The position numbers and the translations under genes were made by a program. A stretch of 64,000 bases of DNA from Chloroflexota bacterium. Its GTDB lineage: Bacteria; Chloroflexota; Anaerolineae; Anaerolineales; Villigracilaceae. The DNA is taken from positions 1-64,000 of the forward strand of contig JAJYOU010000005.1 of NCBI GenBank assembly GCA_021795965.1, given 5' to 3'. The notes under the pieces are model-generated. The model saw only the letters and a list, made by a program, of their open reading frames with translations. It was not told the DNA's origin and did no database searches. This document shows, piece after piece, positions 16,687-25,232 of this stretch; position 1 is the stretch's first letter, and the number at the start of each line of letters is the position of its first letter.

Positions 16687-17460
16687 TCAGAGGGTGTGGG
16701 TTTGACCACCATCCACATCCCAAATGGCACCCTGGATATAACCGGACTCGGGTGATGCCAGGAAAGCCACCACGCGGGCGATCTCTTCCGGCATCCCAAA
16801 ACGGGCAATGCCCATTTCCTGCGCCAATTCCTGCCTGGCTTGGGATTCGTCCAGGTTGTGCTTTTGAGCAAAATTTTTGATTCGAAGCTGTAAACGATCT
16901 GTGGCGATCAAGCCCGGGTTAATCGCATTGACCCGAACACCATCCCTGATTCCCCGGTCCGCCAAAACCTTGGTCAGGTTGAGCAAAGCAGAGTTGACTG
17001 ACCCGCCAATGCTGAATTCCGCATCCCCCGTCCGCCCTCCAATTCCGACAATGTTCACAATGCAGCCCCGACTGTTAACCAGCAGCGGCCAGGCAGCCCG
17101 GCAGCATCGCATAGCCCCAAAGAACTTGAGGGCAAATCCATCCGCCCAATCAGCATCGGGTAGAGTTAAAAAATCCCCGCGTTTGGTTGCCCCGGCGTTG
17201 TTGACGAGCAAATCCAGCTGACCGAAGCGGGCATTCGCAGCGGCAATAAGCTCTGCCGGAGCATTTCCATCGCGCAAATCGACCGCGTAGACCAGGCTTT
17301 CAGTGGGAAGAGCAGCCGCGAGCTTCTCGAGCAGGTCGCGGGATCGCGCTGCGAGAACCAGGCGCATGCCCCGCTCAGCCAGGGTTTCAGCGATCGCCTT
17401 CCCAATTCCCCGGCTGGCTCCTGTCACCACTGCCACTTTCCCTTTCAAGGTTTCATCCAT
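16687..17460 (-). CDS. SDR-family protein lacking the usual catalytic tetrad
   Basis: 257 residues with a typical Rossmann start (TGASRGIGKAIAE) and the NNAG motif (VNNAGA), so nucleotide binding is expected. By spacing from the NIVG segment, the catalytic Ser, Tyr and Lys positions carry Gly, Gly and Asn (GGSVNSAL instead of YxxxKxA). This matches an SDR subgroup with a GxxxN pattern followed by DGVRVNAINPG. The start is the ATG after CTGGAGAGCAAAGT. Encoded between rsmF and the ROK kinase on the minus strand. Substrate unknown. Confidence 0.82.
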   Translation of the reverse strand: MDETLKGKVAVVTGASRGIGKAIAETLAERGMRLVLAARSRDLLEKLAAALPTESLVYAVDLRDGNAPAELIAAANARFGQLDLLVNNAGATKRGDFLTLPDADWADGFALKFFGAMRCCRAAWPLLVNSRGCIVNIVGIGGRTGDAEFSIGGSVNSALLNLTKVLADRGIRDGVRVNAINPGLIATDRLQLRIKNFAQKHNLDESQARQELAQEMGIARFGMPEEIARVVAFLASPESGYIQGAIWDVDGGQTHTL

Positions 17461-17496
17461 ACTTTGCTCTCCAGAAACTGAATCGCAATCCAATTT

Positions 17497-18885
17497 TTAC
17501 ATCTTCATCCAACCGTGGGGGAAATGATTCTTCAAAGTCCCCTGGACGCCCTTGCCCCAGCCGATTGGGAAACCATCCACTGTGACCACCGTCCAACCGC
17601 TGGTATTTGCGTCCAGGCTTTCTCCACGCAGGTATGCAGCCAGCTCCGGGCTCTCCGCGGATAAGTTCAACACTTTTTTTGCCTGCCCCGGTTTCAAAAA
17701 GAGTGCCAGGGGATGCGCCGGTTCGAAGCGGTCCTTCTTGAACGTACCCAGCCAGACGCCGGAATGAACCAACCGCAGATGACCGTAGTCAGGCACCAGG
17801 GCAGGCAGGAGATACAACCGTTCGCCAGCGGTCTGGAGCCGATCCTCGGGGATTTTTACAGCCAGGTTCTCAGCGGAAAAAGCCCGCCAAAGTTCGAGGG
17901 TTTGCTTGGAAAGCGGCTTTCCACGTGCTGGTTTGACTCTTTCTTCGGGCTCGCCTTCTTTTCGCTGGAGCAGGCAGGCAAAATGCCCCTCTCCATTCAG
18001 CAGGTGGGGAAATAAGCGGACTCCCCCCGCAATGGATGACCTGGCATCGATCCATTCAGGCCTGGCGTTTAGAAAACCCGGGAATTTTGGAAGCGGCACC
18101 ACATCAAAATCAGGGTAGTCGCGCAGCACCTGCTCGATGACGCCTTCATCCTCTTCCGGGGCAAAAGTGCAGGTTGAATAAAGCAGGTAGCCGCCTGGTC
18201 TGACCAGTTTGGCAGCCACGTGCAGGATGTTTTTCTGGCGAACTGCACATCCTTCCACCATTTCAGGAGACCAATCCTCGCGCGCGCCTAGATCCTTGCG
18301 GAACATTCCCTCTCCCGAACAGGGAGCATCCACCAACACCCGGTCAAAGTACGCTCCAAAATGATCGGCAAGCCTTTCCGGTGACTCGTTGGTGACCACG
18401 ACATTCCCCGCTCCCCAGCGTTCCACGTTTTGAGCCAAATGCCCCACGCGCTTGTTTTTGATATCATTGGCAACCAACAAGCCCTCACTCTGCATCAAAG
18501 CTGCGAGTTGAGTGGTTTTCCCGCCTGGAGCGGCAGCAAGATCCAGGACACATTCTCCAGGTTGGGGGGCGATTAATTCGGCGGGAGACATGGCTGAAGG
18601 ATCCTGTAGATAATACAGACCGGCAAGGTGGTAGGGGTGCAAACCCGGACGATCCTCGCCTTCCAAAAAAAATGCCGAAGGGCACCAGGGAATATTTTCT
18701 CCCAGAGGGAAAGGCGAAATTTTCTTAAATTTTTCCGCGCTCAGCTTGAGGGTATTTACCCGCAAACCTGACCTGGGCTGCTGGTTAAAGGATGCTTCAA
18801 AAGCAGGAAATTCAGACTCGCCCAAATATTTTCTCATTCGAGCCAGGAAAAGAGGTGGTATGGGTACCTGTGAATTTGGAGCCAT
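17497..18885 (-). CDS. rsmF: rRNA/tRNA cytosine-C5 methyltransferase, RsmF type
   Basis: 462-residue NOL1/NOP2/Sun-family enzyme that methylates cytosine in RNA with SAM. Residues about 100-115 hold the SAM motif VLDLAAAPGGKTTQ, followed by the two catalytic cysteine motifs DAPCSGEGMFR and YSTCTFAPEEDEG. The C-terminal region (about 330-460) resembles the RsmF PUA-like domains, including SGWTVVTVDGFPIGWGKG. Length matches RsmF (about 460-480) rather than RsmB. First gene of the group with the SDR and ROK genes; divergent from the creatininase gene. Confidence 0.9.
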   Translation of the reverse strand: MAPNSQVPIPPLFLARMRKYLGESEFPAFEASFNQQPRSGLRVNTLKLSAEKFKKISPFPLGENIPWCPSAFFLEGEDRPGLHPYHLAGLYYLQDPSAMSPAELIAPQPGECVLDLAAAPGGKTTQLAALMQSEGLLVANDIKNKRVGHLAQNVERWGAGNVVVTNESPERLADHFGAYFDRVLVDAPCSGEGMFRKDLGAREDWSPEMVEGCAVRQKNILHVAAKLVRPGGYLLYSTCTFAPEEDEGVIEQVLRDYPDFDVVPLPKFPGFLNARPEWIDARSSIAGGVRLFPHLLNGEGHFACLLQRKEGEPEERVKPARGKPLSKQTLELWRAFSAENLAVKIPEDRLQTAGERLYLLPALVPDYGHLRLVHSGVWLGTFKKDRFEPAHPLALFLKPGQAKKVLNLSAESPELAAYLRGESLDANTSGWTVVTVDGFPIGWGKGVQGTLKNHFPHGWMKM

Positions 18886-18943
18886 GGTCCAATTATAAGG
18901 TGTAAAATTCCTTGGTTGATAAATCTAACCAAATGAGGTTCAA

Positions 18944-19627
18944 ATGCGGATTGAAGATCTAAACTGGATGGATGTTGAAGAATACCTTAAACACGATGAC
19001 CGTCTGATACTGGTACTCGGCGCCACCGAACAACACGGCTACCTCAGTCTTCTAACCGATGTGCGTATTCCAGTCGCCCTGGCAGATGCCGCTTCCCAAG
19101 CCAGCGGGATTTTGCTGGCTCCTCCGCTCAATTTTGGCTGCTCCCCCTACTTTTTGTCCTACCCGGGAACTCTCAGCCTGCGCGTTTCCACCCTGATTGC
19201 CGCAGCCGAAGACCTTGTCCGTTCTGCCTACCAGACCGGATTCCGGCGGATCCTGGTGCTGAATGGGCACGGCGGCAACAGCCCGGCGCGCACTCAACTG
19301 ACAGAAACAGCCAATTCTCTGCCTGGCATTCAGCTGCGCTGGTATGACTGGTGGCTCTCTCATTCCACCGAAGCAGTCGGGATCAAGCACGGGATAAAAC
19401 CCTCTCATGCCAACTGGTTGGAAGCTTTTCCATTTACCATCGTGAGCGAACTGCCCACCACCTCAAAAGTCCCACCCACTGTGCCTGGAATCATGGACGC
19501 CTCAACTGCCAGAAAGATCTACGGGGATGGCTCATTTGGTGGACCCTACCTGGCTGGAGAGGATGTCATGCACGAATTATTTGAAGCCTGCCTGGAGGAT
19601 ATTTTACAGTTATTGAAATTCGATTAA
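18944..19627 (+). CDS. creatininase-family amidohydrolase
   Basis: 227 residues. It carries the family metal motifs: a Glu-Gln-His-Gly pair (GATEQHGYL, residues about 27-35), an Asp ten residues later (LLTDVRIP) and Asn-Gly-His-Gly-Gly-Asn (about 108-113), then Ala-Gly-Glu-Asp-Val-Met-His near the end. Family members hydrolyse cyclic amides (creatinine, formamidopyrimidines, mycofactocin precursors). The substrate is not deducible. It is a lone gene in front of rpoC, with a separate promoter between them. Confidence 0.82.
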   Translation: MRIEDLNWMDVEEYLKHDDRLILVLGATEQHGYLSLLTDVRIPVALADAASQASGILLAPPLNFGCSPYFLSYPGTLSLRVSTLIAAAEDLVRSAYQTGFRRILVLNGHGGNSPARTQLTETANSLPGIQLRWYDWWLSHSTEAVGIKHGIKPSHANWLEAFPFTIVSELPTTSKVPPTVPGIMDASTARKIYGDGSFGGPYLAGEDVMHELFEACLEDILQLLKFD

Positions 19628-19672
19628 TCCTTGGAAGTTCATGAGAATGGGGAAATCCGGACAAAATTGCTC

Positions 19673-19701
19673 TTGCTTAAAAAACTGTTGCTGAGTATAA
19701 T
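19673..19701 (+). promoter_or_regulatory. rpoC promoter
   Basis: TTGCTT (19673-19678), 17-base spacer, perfect TATAAT (19696-19701). A second TATAAT lies at 19724-19729. A GC-rich hairpin (GCGAGCGC / GCGCTTGC) lies in the leader just before the rpoC Shine-Dalgarno. Confidence 0.7.
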
Positions 19702-19846
19702 CTTCAGCTTGATATCGAATTGTTATAATTTAATTTAGATGCGAGCGCTTGAGGCAAAGGTCTCTCGCGCTTGCGTTTCTGTGTCTCAAATATTGGTTTG
19801 AACATAGATTTTGTTCCAAGCGGAACTTTATCCCCAGGAGGACTCC

Positions 19847-22800
19847 ATGGAAACCAAAGGTCTGACCGCACTACGCATCAGCCTGGCTTCGCCTGAAACC
19901 ATCCGATCATGGTCATATGGCGAGGTCCTCAAACCTGAAACCATTAACTACCGGCGTTTGCGCCCGGAAAAAGATGGCTTGTTTTGTGAAGCAATTTTTG
20001 GCCCAACTCGAGATTGGCAGTGTTACTGCGGAAAATATAAAAACCCGCGCTACAAGGGAATTATCTGCGATAAGTGCGGCGTTGAAGTCACCCGCGCCGC
20101 GGTTCGCCGCGAGCGCATGGGACACATTGGATTAGCGACCCCGGTCGCGCATATCTGGTACACCCGCCGCATCCCTTCTTACCTCGGTCTTCTGCTCGAT
20201 ATTTCACGGCGAAACCTGGATCGTGTCCTGTATTTTGCTCAGTATATCGTGACCTATGTTGACGAAGATTCCCGCCAAAAAGCGCTCAAACGTCTTGAAG
20301 ATGAAATAAGCGTTTCAGAACGTGAGCAGGCGACTCTCATCAACTCCAAGATCGCAGAAGTTAAAACGGATCGCGATCACCAGGTAAATGAACTCAACCA
20401 GCGCAAATCTGACATCGATCGTTCTTATGATGAACAGATTGCCTCCATGCTCGAGCCTGTCATCCAGGAAGGTCAGAGACTGGAATCCCAGCTCCAGGAA
20501 CTCAACACCACCGCCACCAGCAAGGCGATCGTCTTCAGCACCACCGGCGAAACCATCGTTGCAGCCGGAGAGGTTGTCGGAAGTGGACATATCTCCAAGG
20601 TGCAAAAAGTGGTGCGTGAACGGCTTGAACAGATTGAATCTGAGTTAAAAGATCAGAAATCGCGCGAAATTGAACACATCAAAATGGATGTTGAGCGCAT
20701 CAAGGCTGAAGCCGGTGAAGAAATGGAAGCCTTGAGGAACCAGCTCGAAGATCAGGCCACCTCCAACCAGAACACCAGCTCACATTCACGCGAAGAATTG
20801 ATGGAGCTTCGTCCATTCACCTTTTTAAGCGAAACCCGTTTCCGCGAGCTAAAGTCGCGCTGGGGACAGGTTTTTCGCGCCGATATGGGTGCCGAAGCTT
20901 TTTATGATATCCTGGGGCGCCTCGACCTTGACAAACTTTCAGAGGAACTCTGGCACGAAGTCCGCACCACCAAATCCAAGCAGAAACGCAAGAAAGCCAC
21001 CACCCGGCTCAAGGTCGTTGAAGCCTTCCGCCGCTCTGGCAACCGCCCTGAGTGGATGATTTTGACCATTCTGCCGGTCATCCCTCCCGATCTGCGCCCA
21101 ATGGTCCAGTTGGATGGCGGACGTTTCGCCACCTCCGATTTGAATGACCTCTACCGCCGCGTGATCAACCGCAATAACCGCCTGAAACGCCTGCTTGAGT
21201 TGGGTGCACCAGACGTTATCGTCCGAAATGAAAAAAGAATGCTTCAGGAAGCTGTCGACAGCCTGATTGACAATTCACAGCGCGGAAAAGCGCTGAGCCG
21301 GCGTGGACGCCGCGAATTGAAATCCTTGAGCGATATGCTTAAGGGTAAGAAAGGCCGTTTCCGCCGCAACCTGCTCGGTAAACGCGTCGATTATTCTGGT
21401 CGTTCAGTCATTGTGGTAGGTCCACAGCTCAAACTCTACCAGTGCGGTCTGCCGAAGAGCATGGCTCTCGAATTGTTCCGCCCCTTTGTCATCGCCCGGC
21501 TGACCCTGCATAATTACGCCGCGAATGTCAAAGGCGCACGCCGCCTGATCGAACGCAACCGCCCGGAAGTCTGGGAAGTCCTGGAAGAAGTCATCAAGGA
21601 TCGCCCGGTGATGTTAAACCGTGCGCCAACCCTGCACCGGCTCGGCATCCAGGCTTTTGAACCGATCCTGATTGAAGGCTCAGCCATTCAGCTTCATCCG
21701 CTGGTCACCACCGCCTTCAATGCAGATTTCGACGGCGATCAAATGGCTGTACACGTTCCCCTCTCACAGAAAGCAGTCACTGAAGCTCGTACATTGATGC
21801 TGGCTTCCAAAAACCTGCTCAAACCTGCAGACGGCGAACCAATCATTTCCCCATCCAAGGACATGGTACTGGGTGTGTATTACCTCACCATGACCGACGC
21901 TCGCGCACATAAAGGCGACGGGCGCATTTTCGGAGATATGGACGAGGTTGATCTCGCCCTTCAGCTTGACCAGGTTGAAGTTCACACCCAGATCAAACTT
22001 CGCGCCCTCACTTGCTACGCCGATGACGGCAGCAGACTGCCCGAAAGCCAGACCCGCATGATCGAAACGACGGTTGGTCGAGTGCTTTTCAACCGCATCC
22101 TGCCGCCCGAAGTTCAATTTGTCAACGAAGTTCTAGAAAAAGGCGGCGTGAAAGACCTGATCGCCGAAGTTTACGAGATCTGTGGGCAGGAAATCACCAC
22201 CAACGTGGCAGATGCCGTCAAAACCATCGGCTTCACATATGCCATGCGTTCTGGTATCACCCTGGCGGTTTCTGACATCGCAGTTCCTGCTTCGAAACCA
22301 GGAATTATCGCCGGCGCCCTCAAGGAAGTTGAAGTTGTCCAACGAGATTTCCGCCGCGGTTTATTGACCGAACAGGAACAAAACGAACGCGTCATCCAAA
22401 TCTGGCAGAAAACAACCGACGTGGTTGCAAGAGAAGTCAAAAAGAATATGGATCCATCCGGCAACCTTTCAACCATGGCCAGTTCCGGCGCCACCAAAGG
22501 CGGCTTTGGACCAATCTCCCAGCTGGCAGGTATGCGCGGTCTGATGGCTGACCCATCCGGTCGTATCATCCCCATGCCAATCAGCTCCAATTTCCGCGAA
22601 GGATTAACAGCCCAGGAATATTTCATCTCCACCCACGGCGCCCGCAAAGGTTTGGCTGATACCGCCCTCCGCACTGCAGATGCGGGTTATTTGACCCGCC
22701 GCCTGGTGGATATTGCCCAGGATGTGATCATCAATGAAATTGACTGCGGCACTCATGAAGGCATCTGGATCCACAAAGCTGACGATGTTGCCGGGCAATC

Positions 22801-24094
22801 CCTTTCAAATCGTCTTTACAGCCGTTATGCTGCAGCGCCCGTTTACGATCCCTCCACTGGAGAGATGCTCTGCGATCGTGATGAAATGATTGATCACGAA
22901 AAAGCCCGAAAGATTGCCACAGCCGGCGTAACAGATATTCTCGTCCGTTCGGCGATGAGCTGCGAATTGACCCACGGCATCTGCGCCATGTGTTACGGCA
23001 TTGACCTGGGTCGTGGTGCCACGGTTGAGATGGGTTCTGCGGTTGGCATTGTTGCCGCCCAATCCATTGGCGAGCCTGGCACCCAGCTGACCCTGCGCAC
23101 CTTCCATACTGGTGGTGTCGCGGCAGGTGGCGGTGGTGATATCACGACCGGTCTTCCCCGCGTGGAAGAACTTTTCGAAGCCCGCAAGACCCCCAAGGGC
23201 GAAGCCGTGGTTTCCGAAATTGAAGGACTGGCGCGTATCGTCCAATCTGACAAGTACAACGACCTGCGCCTGGTGCGGATCGAACACGCTGAAATGGTAT
23301 CTGATACTTATGATGTTCCTGAAGAGTGGACCATCAATGTCAAAGAAGAAAGCGAAGTTAAAGCAGGTGATGTTCTTGCCACCCTGGGTGATGCGACCAT
23401 TATTTCGCAGCATACCGGGCGAATCCGCCTGGAGCAGCACCTGGTGGTGGTTTCTTATGAACAGCGCGATGAGGTGGAACATGAAATCCCATCCACCCTG
23501 CGTCTCCTGGTCAAGGACGGCGAGCACGTCACAGCCGGACAACCCCTGACCGAAGGCTCGCTTAACCCGCACCGCATCTTGCGCCTGCAGGGACGCGACG
23601 CCTGCCAGATGTACCTGATGAGCGAGGTTCAAAAAGTGTACCGCTCACAGGGTCAAAACATTCACGATAAACACTTTGAAGTCATCATCCGCAAGATGTT
23701 GAGCAAAGTTCAGATCACCCGCCCCGGCGATACACGCTATCTGCCAGGGGATGCCGTGGACCGGCTGGAAATCAAGAAAGTCAATGAGCAATTGACCGTC
23801 GAAGGCAAGCAGCCCGCGCGTTTCGCAGAAGTTCTGCTGGGCGTAACCAAGGCCTCCCTTTCCACTGACTCATTCCTCTCGGCTTCTTCCTTCCAACACA
23901 CCATCAAGGTCCTGGCAGGCGCAGCGATTGCATCCACAACCGACCCGCTTTACGGGTTGAAGGAAAATGTGATCATTGGCAAGCTCATCCCGGCAGGTAC
24001 GGGTTTCAAACACGGGCGCTTCCTGGAAGTTCAAAAAGCTCTCGGTTCGGGTTCCTCCCAATGGGTGGAAATACCCGGCGACGGAGAGAACTAA
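19847..24094 (+). CDS. rpoC: DNA-directed RNA polymerase subunit beta'
   Basis: 1415-residue largest polymerase subunit. The N-terminal zinc finger (Cys-Tyr-Cys-Gly...Cys-Asp-Lys-Cys) is followed by a long coiled-coil insertion (about 150-320, rich in Glu, Lys, Gln), the catalytic NADFDGDQMAVH that binds the two magnesium ions, the bridge helix/trigger-loop region (around GLMADPSGRIIPMPI) and the second zinc site (SAMSCELTHGICAMCYG). The ATG with an AGGAGG Shine-Dalgarno was chosen. It is not next to rpoB: a creatininase gene is upstream and a lipoprotein gene downstream, and it has its own promoter and terminator. Confidence 0.98.
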   Translation: METKGLTALRISLASPETIRSWSYGEVLKPETINYRRLRPEKDGLFCEAIFGPTRDWQCYCGKYKNPRYKGIICDKCGVEVTRAAVRRERMGHIGLATPVAHIWYTRRIPSYLGLLLDISRRNLDRVLYFAQYIVTYVDEDSRQKALKRLEDEISVSEREQATLINSKIAEVKTDRDHQVNELNQRKSDIDRSYDEQIASMLEPVIQEGQRLESQLQELNTTATSKAIVFSTTGETIVAAGEVVGSGHISKVQKVVRERLEQIESELKDQKSREIEHIKMDVERIKAEAGEEMEALRNQLEDQATSNQNTSSHSREELMELRPFTFLSETRFRELKSRWGQVFRADMGAEAFYDILGRLDLDKLSEELWHEVRTTKSKQKRKKATTRLKVVEAFRRSGNRPEWMILTILPVIPPDLRPMVQLDGGRFATSDLNDLYRRVINRNNRLKRLLELGAPDVIVRNEKRMLQEAVDSLIDNSQRGKALSRRGRRELKSLSDMLKGKKGRFRRNLLGKRVDYSGRSVIVVGPQLKLYQCGLPKSMALELFRPFVIARLTLHNYAANVKGARRLIERNRPEVWEVLEEVIKDRPVMLNRAPTLHRLGIQAFEPILIEGSAIQLHPLVTTAFNADFDGDQMAVHVPLSQKAVTEARTLMLASKNLLKPADGEPIISPSKDMVLGVYYLTMTDARAHKGDGRIFGDMDEVDLALQLDQVEVHTQIKLRALTCYADDGSRLPESQTRMIETTVGRVLFNRILPPEVQFVNEVLEKGGVKDLIAEVYEICGQEITTNVADAVKTIGFTYAMRSGITLAVSDIAVPASKPGIIAGALKEVEVVQRDFRRGLLTEQEQNERVIQIWQKTTDVVAREVKKNMDPSGNLSTMASSGATKGGFGPISQLAGMRGLMADPSGRIIPMPISSNFREGLTAQEYFISTHGARKGLADTALRTADAGYLTRRLVDIAQDVIINEIDCGTHEGIWIHKADDVAGQSLSNRLYSRYAAAPVYDPSTGEMLCDRDEMIDHEKARKIATAGVTDILVRSAMSCELTHGICAMCYGIDLGRGATVEMGSAVGIVAAQSIGEPGTQLTLRTFHTGGVAAGGGGDITTGLPRVEELFEARKTPKGEAVVSEIEGLARIVQSDKYNDLRLVRIEHAEMVSDTYDVPEEWTINVKEESEVKAGDVLATLGDATIISQHTGRIRLEQHLVVVSYEQRDEVEHEIPSTLRLLVKDGEHVTAGQPLTEGSLNPHRILRLQGRDACQMYLMSEVQKVYRSQGQNIHDKHFEVIIRKMLSKVQITRPGDTRYLPGDAVDRLEIKKVNEQLTVEGKQPARFAEVLLGVTKASLSTDSFLSASSFQHTIKVLAGAAIASTTDPLYGLKENVIIGKLIPAGTGFKHGRFLEVQKALGSGSSQWVEIPGDGEN

Positions 24095-24106
24095 CCAACA
24101 AAGAAA

Positions 24107-24143
24107 CGAGGCGGCTCATCATAAAAGAGCCGCCTCGCTGTAT
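24107..24143 (+). terminator. rpoC terminator
   Basis: Perfect 11-bp GC-rich stem (CGAGGCGGCTC / GAGCCGCCTCG) with a nine-base loop, 12 bases after the rpoC stop; the following T-run is weak. Confidence 0.8.
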
Positions 24144-24220
24144 TTAAGGTTGCATGAGAGGGGATATCGTGCTATTTTTAGATCAGCTTTGTCTTTAATA
24201 AGCTAATCATTGGAGGCATA

Positions 24221-25087
24221 ATGAAATCAAGGTACTTGCTTTTATTCTCCACGATCGCCCTCGTCCTGATGATATCCACAGCCTGTGCATTACCCTTTTC
24301 CGCCCCGGGTCAGATCCTACCGTCACAACCTCCGGCAACATCCGCCACACCCACCCCGGAAACACCCACCTCACTTCCTGAAGAATCCGCCACGCTCACA
24401 CCAACCCCAGGCGTCACCGCCTTGGCAAGCCCCACACTTCGTGTGGGTTATCTGTCAACGGATACTCCCACCCCAACCCTGGAACCGGTGACCGCCGATG
24501 TGCTCAGGCTATCGAACTGCCGCACAGGTCCAGGGCAAGCCTATGACCTGGTTGCATCCTATCCAGCCGGCACGCAATTACTGGTTTTGGCAAATGACCT
24601 GGGCGGAGGTTATCTCTTCGTTCAAGATCCCCAAAAAACCGAGGACCAATGCTACATCCTGACTAATAATCTTAAGATTTCTGGTGATGCGTCCGTTTTG
24701 CCAAAATTTACACCCTTGCCCTCTCCGACCGCAGTGCCTAACTTCACGCCCACTTTCAAGAAGTTCGACCTCTGCAAAAGCCAGGTTTACGCCCAATTTA
24801 CAATCACCAACATTGGGAGCCTTCCCTTCCTCTCAGCCTATATCAAGGTCACCAACACCAAGAACGGCGAATCGGTCGAAAAAGTGGTTGATGCCTTTGA
24901 CTTAACCACAGGCTGCATCATCGCCAAAAATATTGCCCCGCTGAATGCTGGCGCCACGGGTTATCTCTCGAGTGATGTTTTCAAGCAAGACCCGCGAGGG
25001 AATATTTTACGGGCAGTCATTCAAGTCTGCACCGAAAAAGGTCTCGGAGGGATCTGCGTCAACAAAGTCCTCGAGATCAGGCCTTAA
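24221..25087 (+). CDS. lipoprotein with an SH3-like domain
   Basis: 288 residues. A signal peptide ends in a lipobox (STAC, Cys22); a Pro/Thr-rich linker (about 30-75) leads to a bacterial SH3-like (SH3b) segment (about 85-145, with LSNCRTGPGQAYDLVASYPAGTQLLVLAND) and a second beta-rich domain (about 180-285) with four cysteines. Such proteins sit on the outer face of the membrane and bind cell-surface polymers. No enzyme motif is visible. It has a GGAGGC Shine-Dalgarno and appears monocistronic between rpoC and gyrA. Confidence 0.8.
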   Translation: MKSRYLLLFSTIALVLMISTACALPFSAPGQILPSQPPATSATPTPETPTSLPEESATLTPTPGVTALASPTLRVGYLSTDTPTPTLEPVTADVLRLSNCRTGPGQAYDLVASYPAGTQLLVLANDLGGGYLFVQDPQKTEDQCYILTNNLKISGDASVLPKFTPLPSPTAVPNFTPTFKKFDLCKSQVYAQFTITNIGSLPFLSAYIKVTNTKNGESVEKVVDAFDLTTGCIIAKNIAPLNAGATGYLSSDVFKQDPRGNILRAVIQVCTEKGLGGICVNKVLEIRP

Positions 25088-25142
25088 CTTGAAGCAAAAA
25101 AATGATTACCCGTTTAGCCATAATGGGCGATCTTCATCAGCC

Positions 25143-25171
25143 TTGACGACTTGAGTCTTTCCTTATAAGAT
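25143..25171 (+). promoter_or_regulatory. gyrA promoter
   Basis: TTGACG (25143-25148), 17-base spacer, TAAGAT (25166-25171), 62 bases upstream of the gyrA start. Confidence 0.6.
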
Positions 25172-25232
25172 AAGCCAAAAATAGAACATTCTTTCACACC
25201 ATCCAATCAATGTCGAAAACAAAGGAAGTTTC

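Noticed and set aside
22805-23632. 275-codon frame antisense to rpoC
   Set aside because: Shadow of rpoC codon usage; no family resemblance and no start signals.
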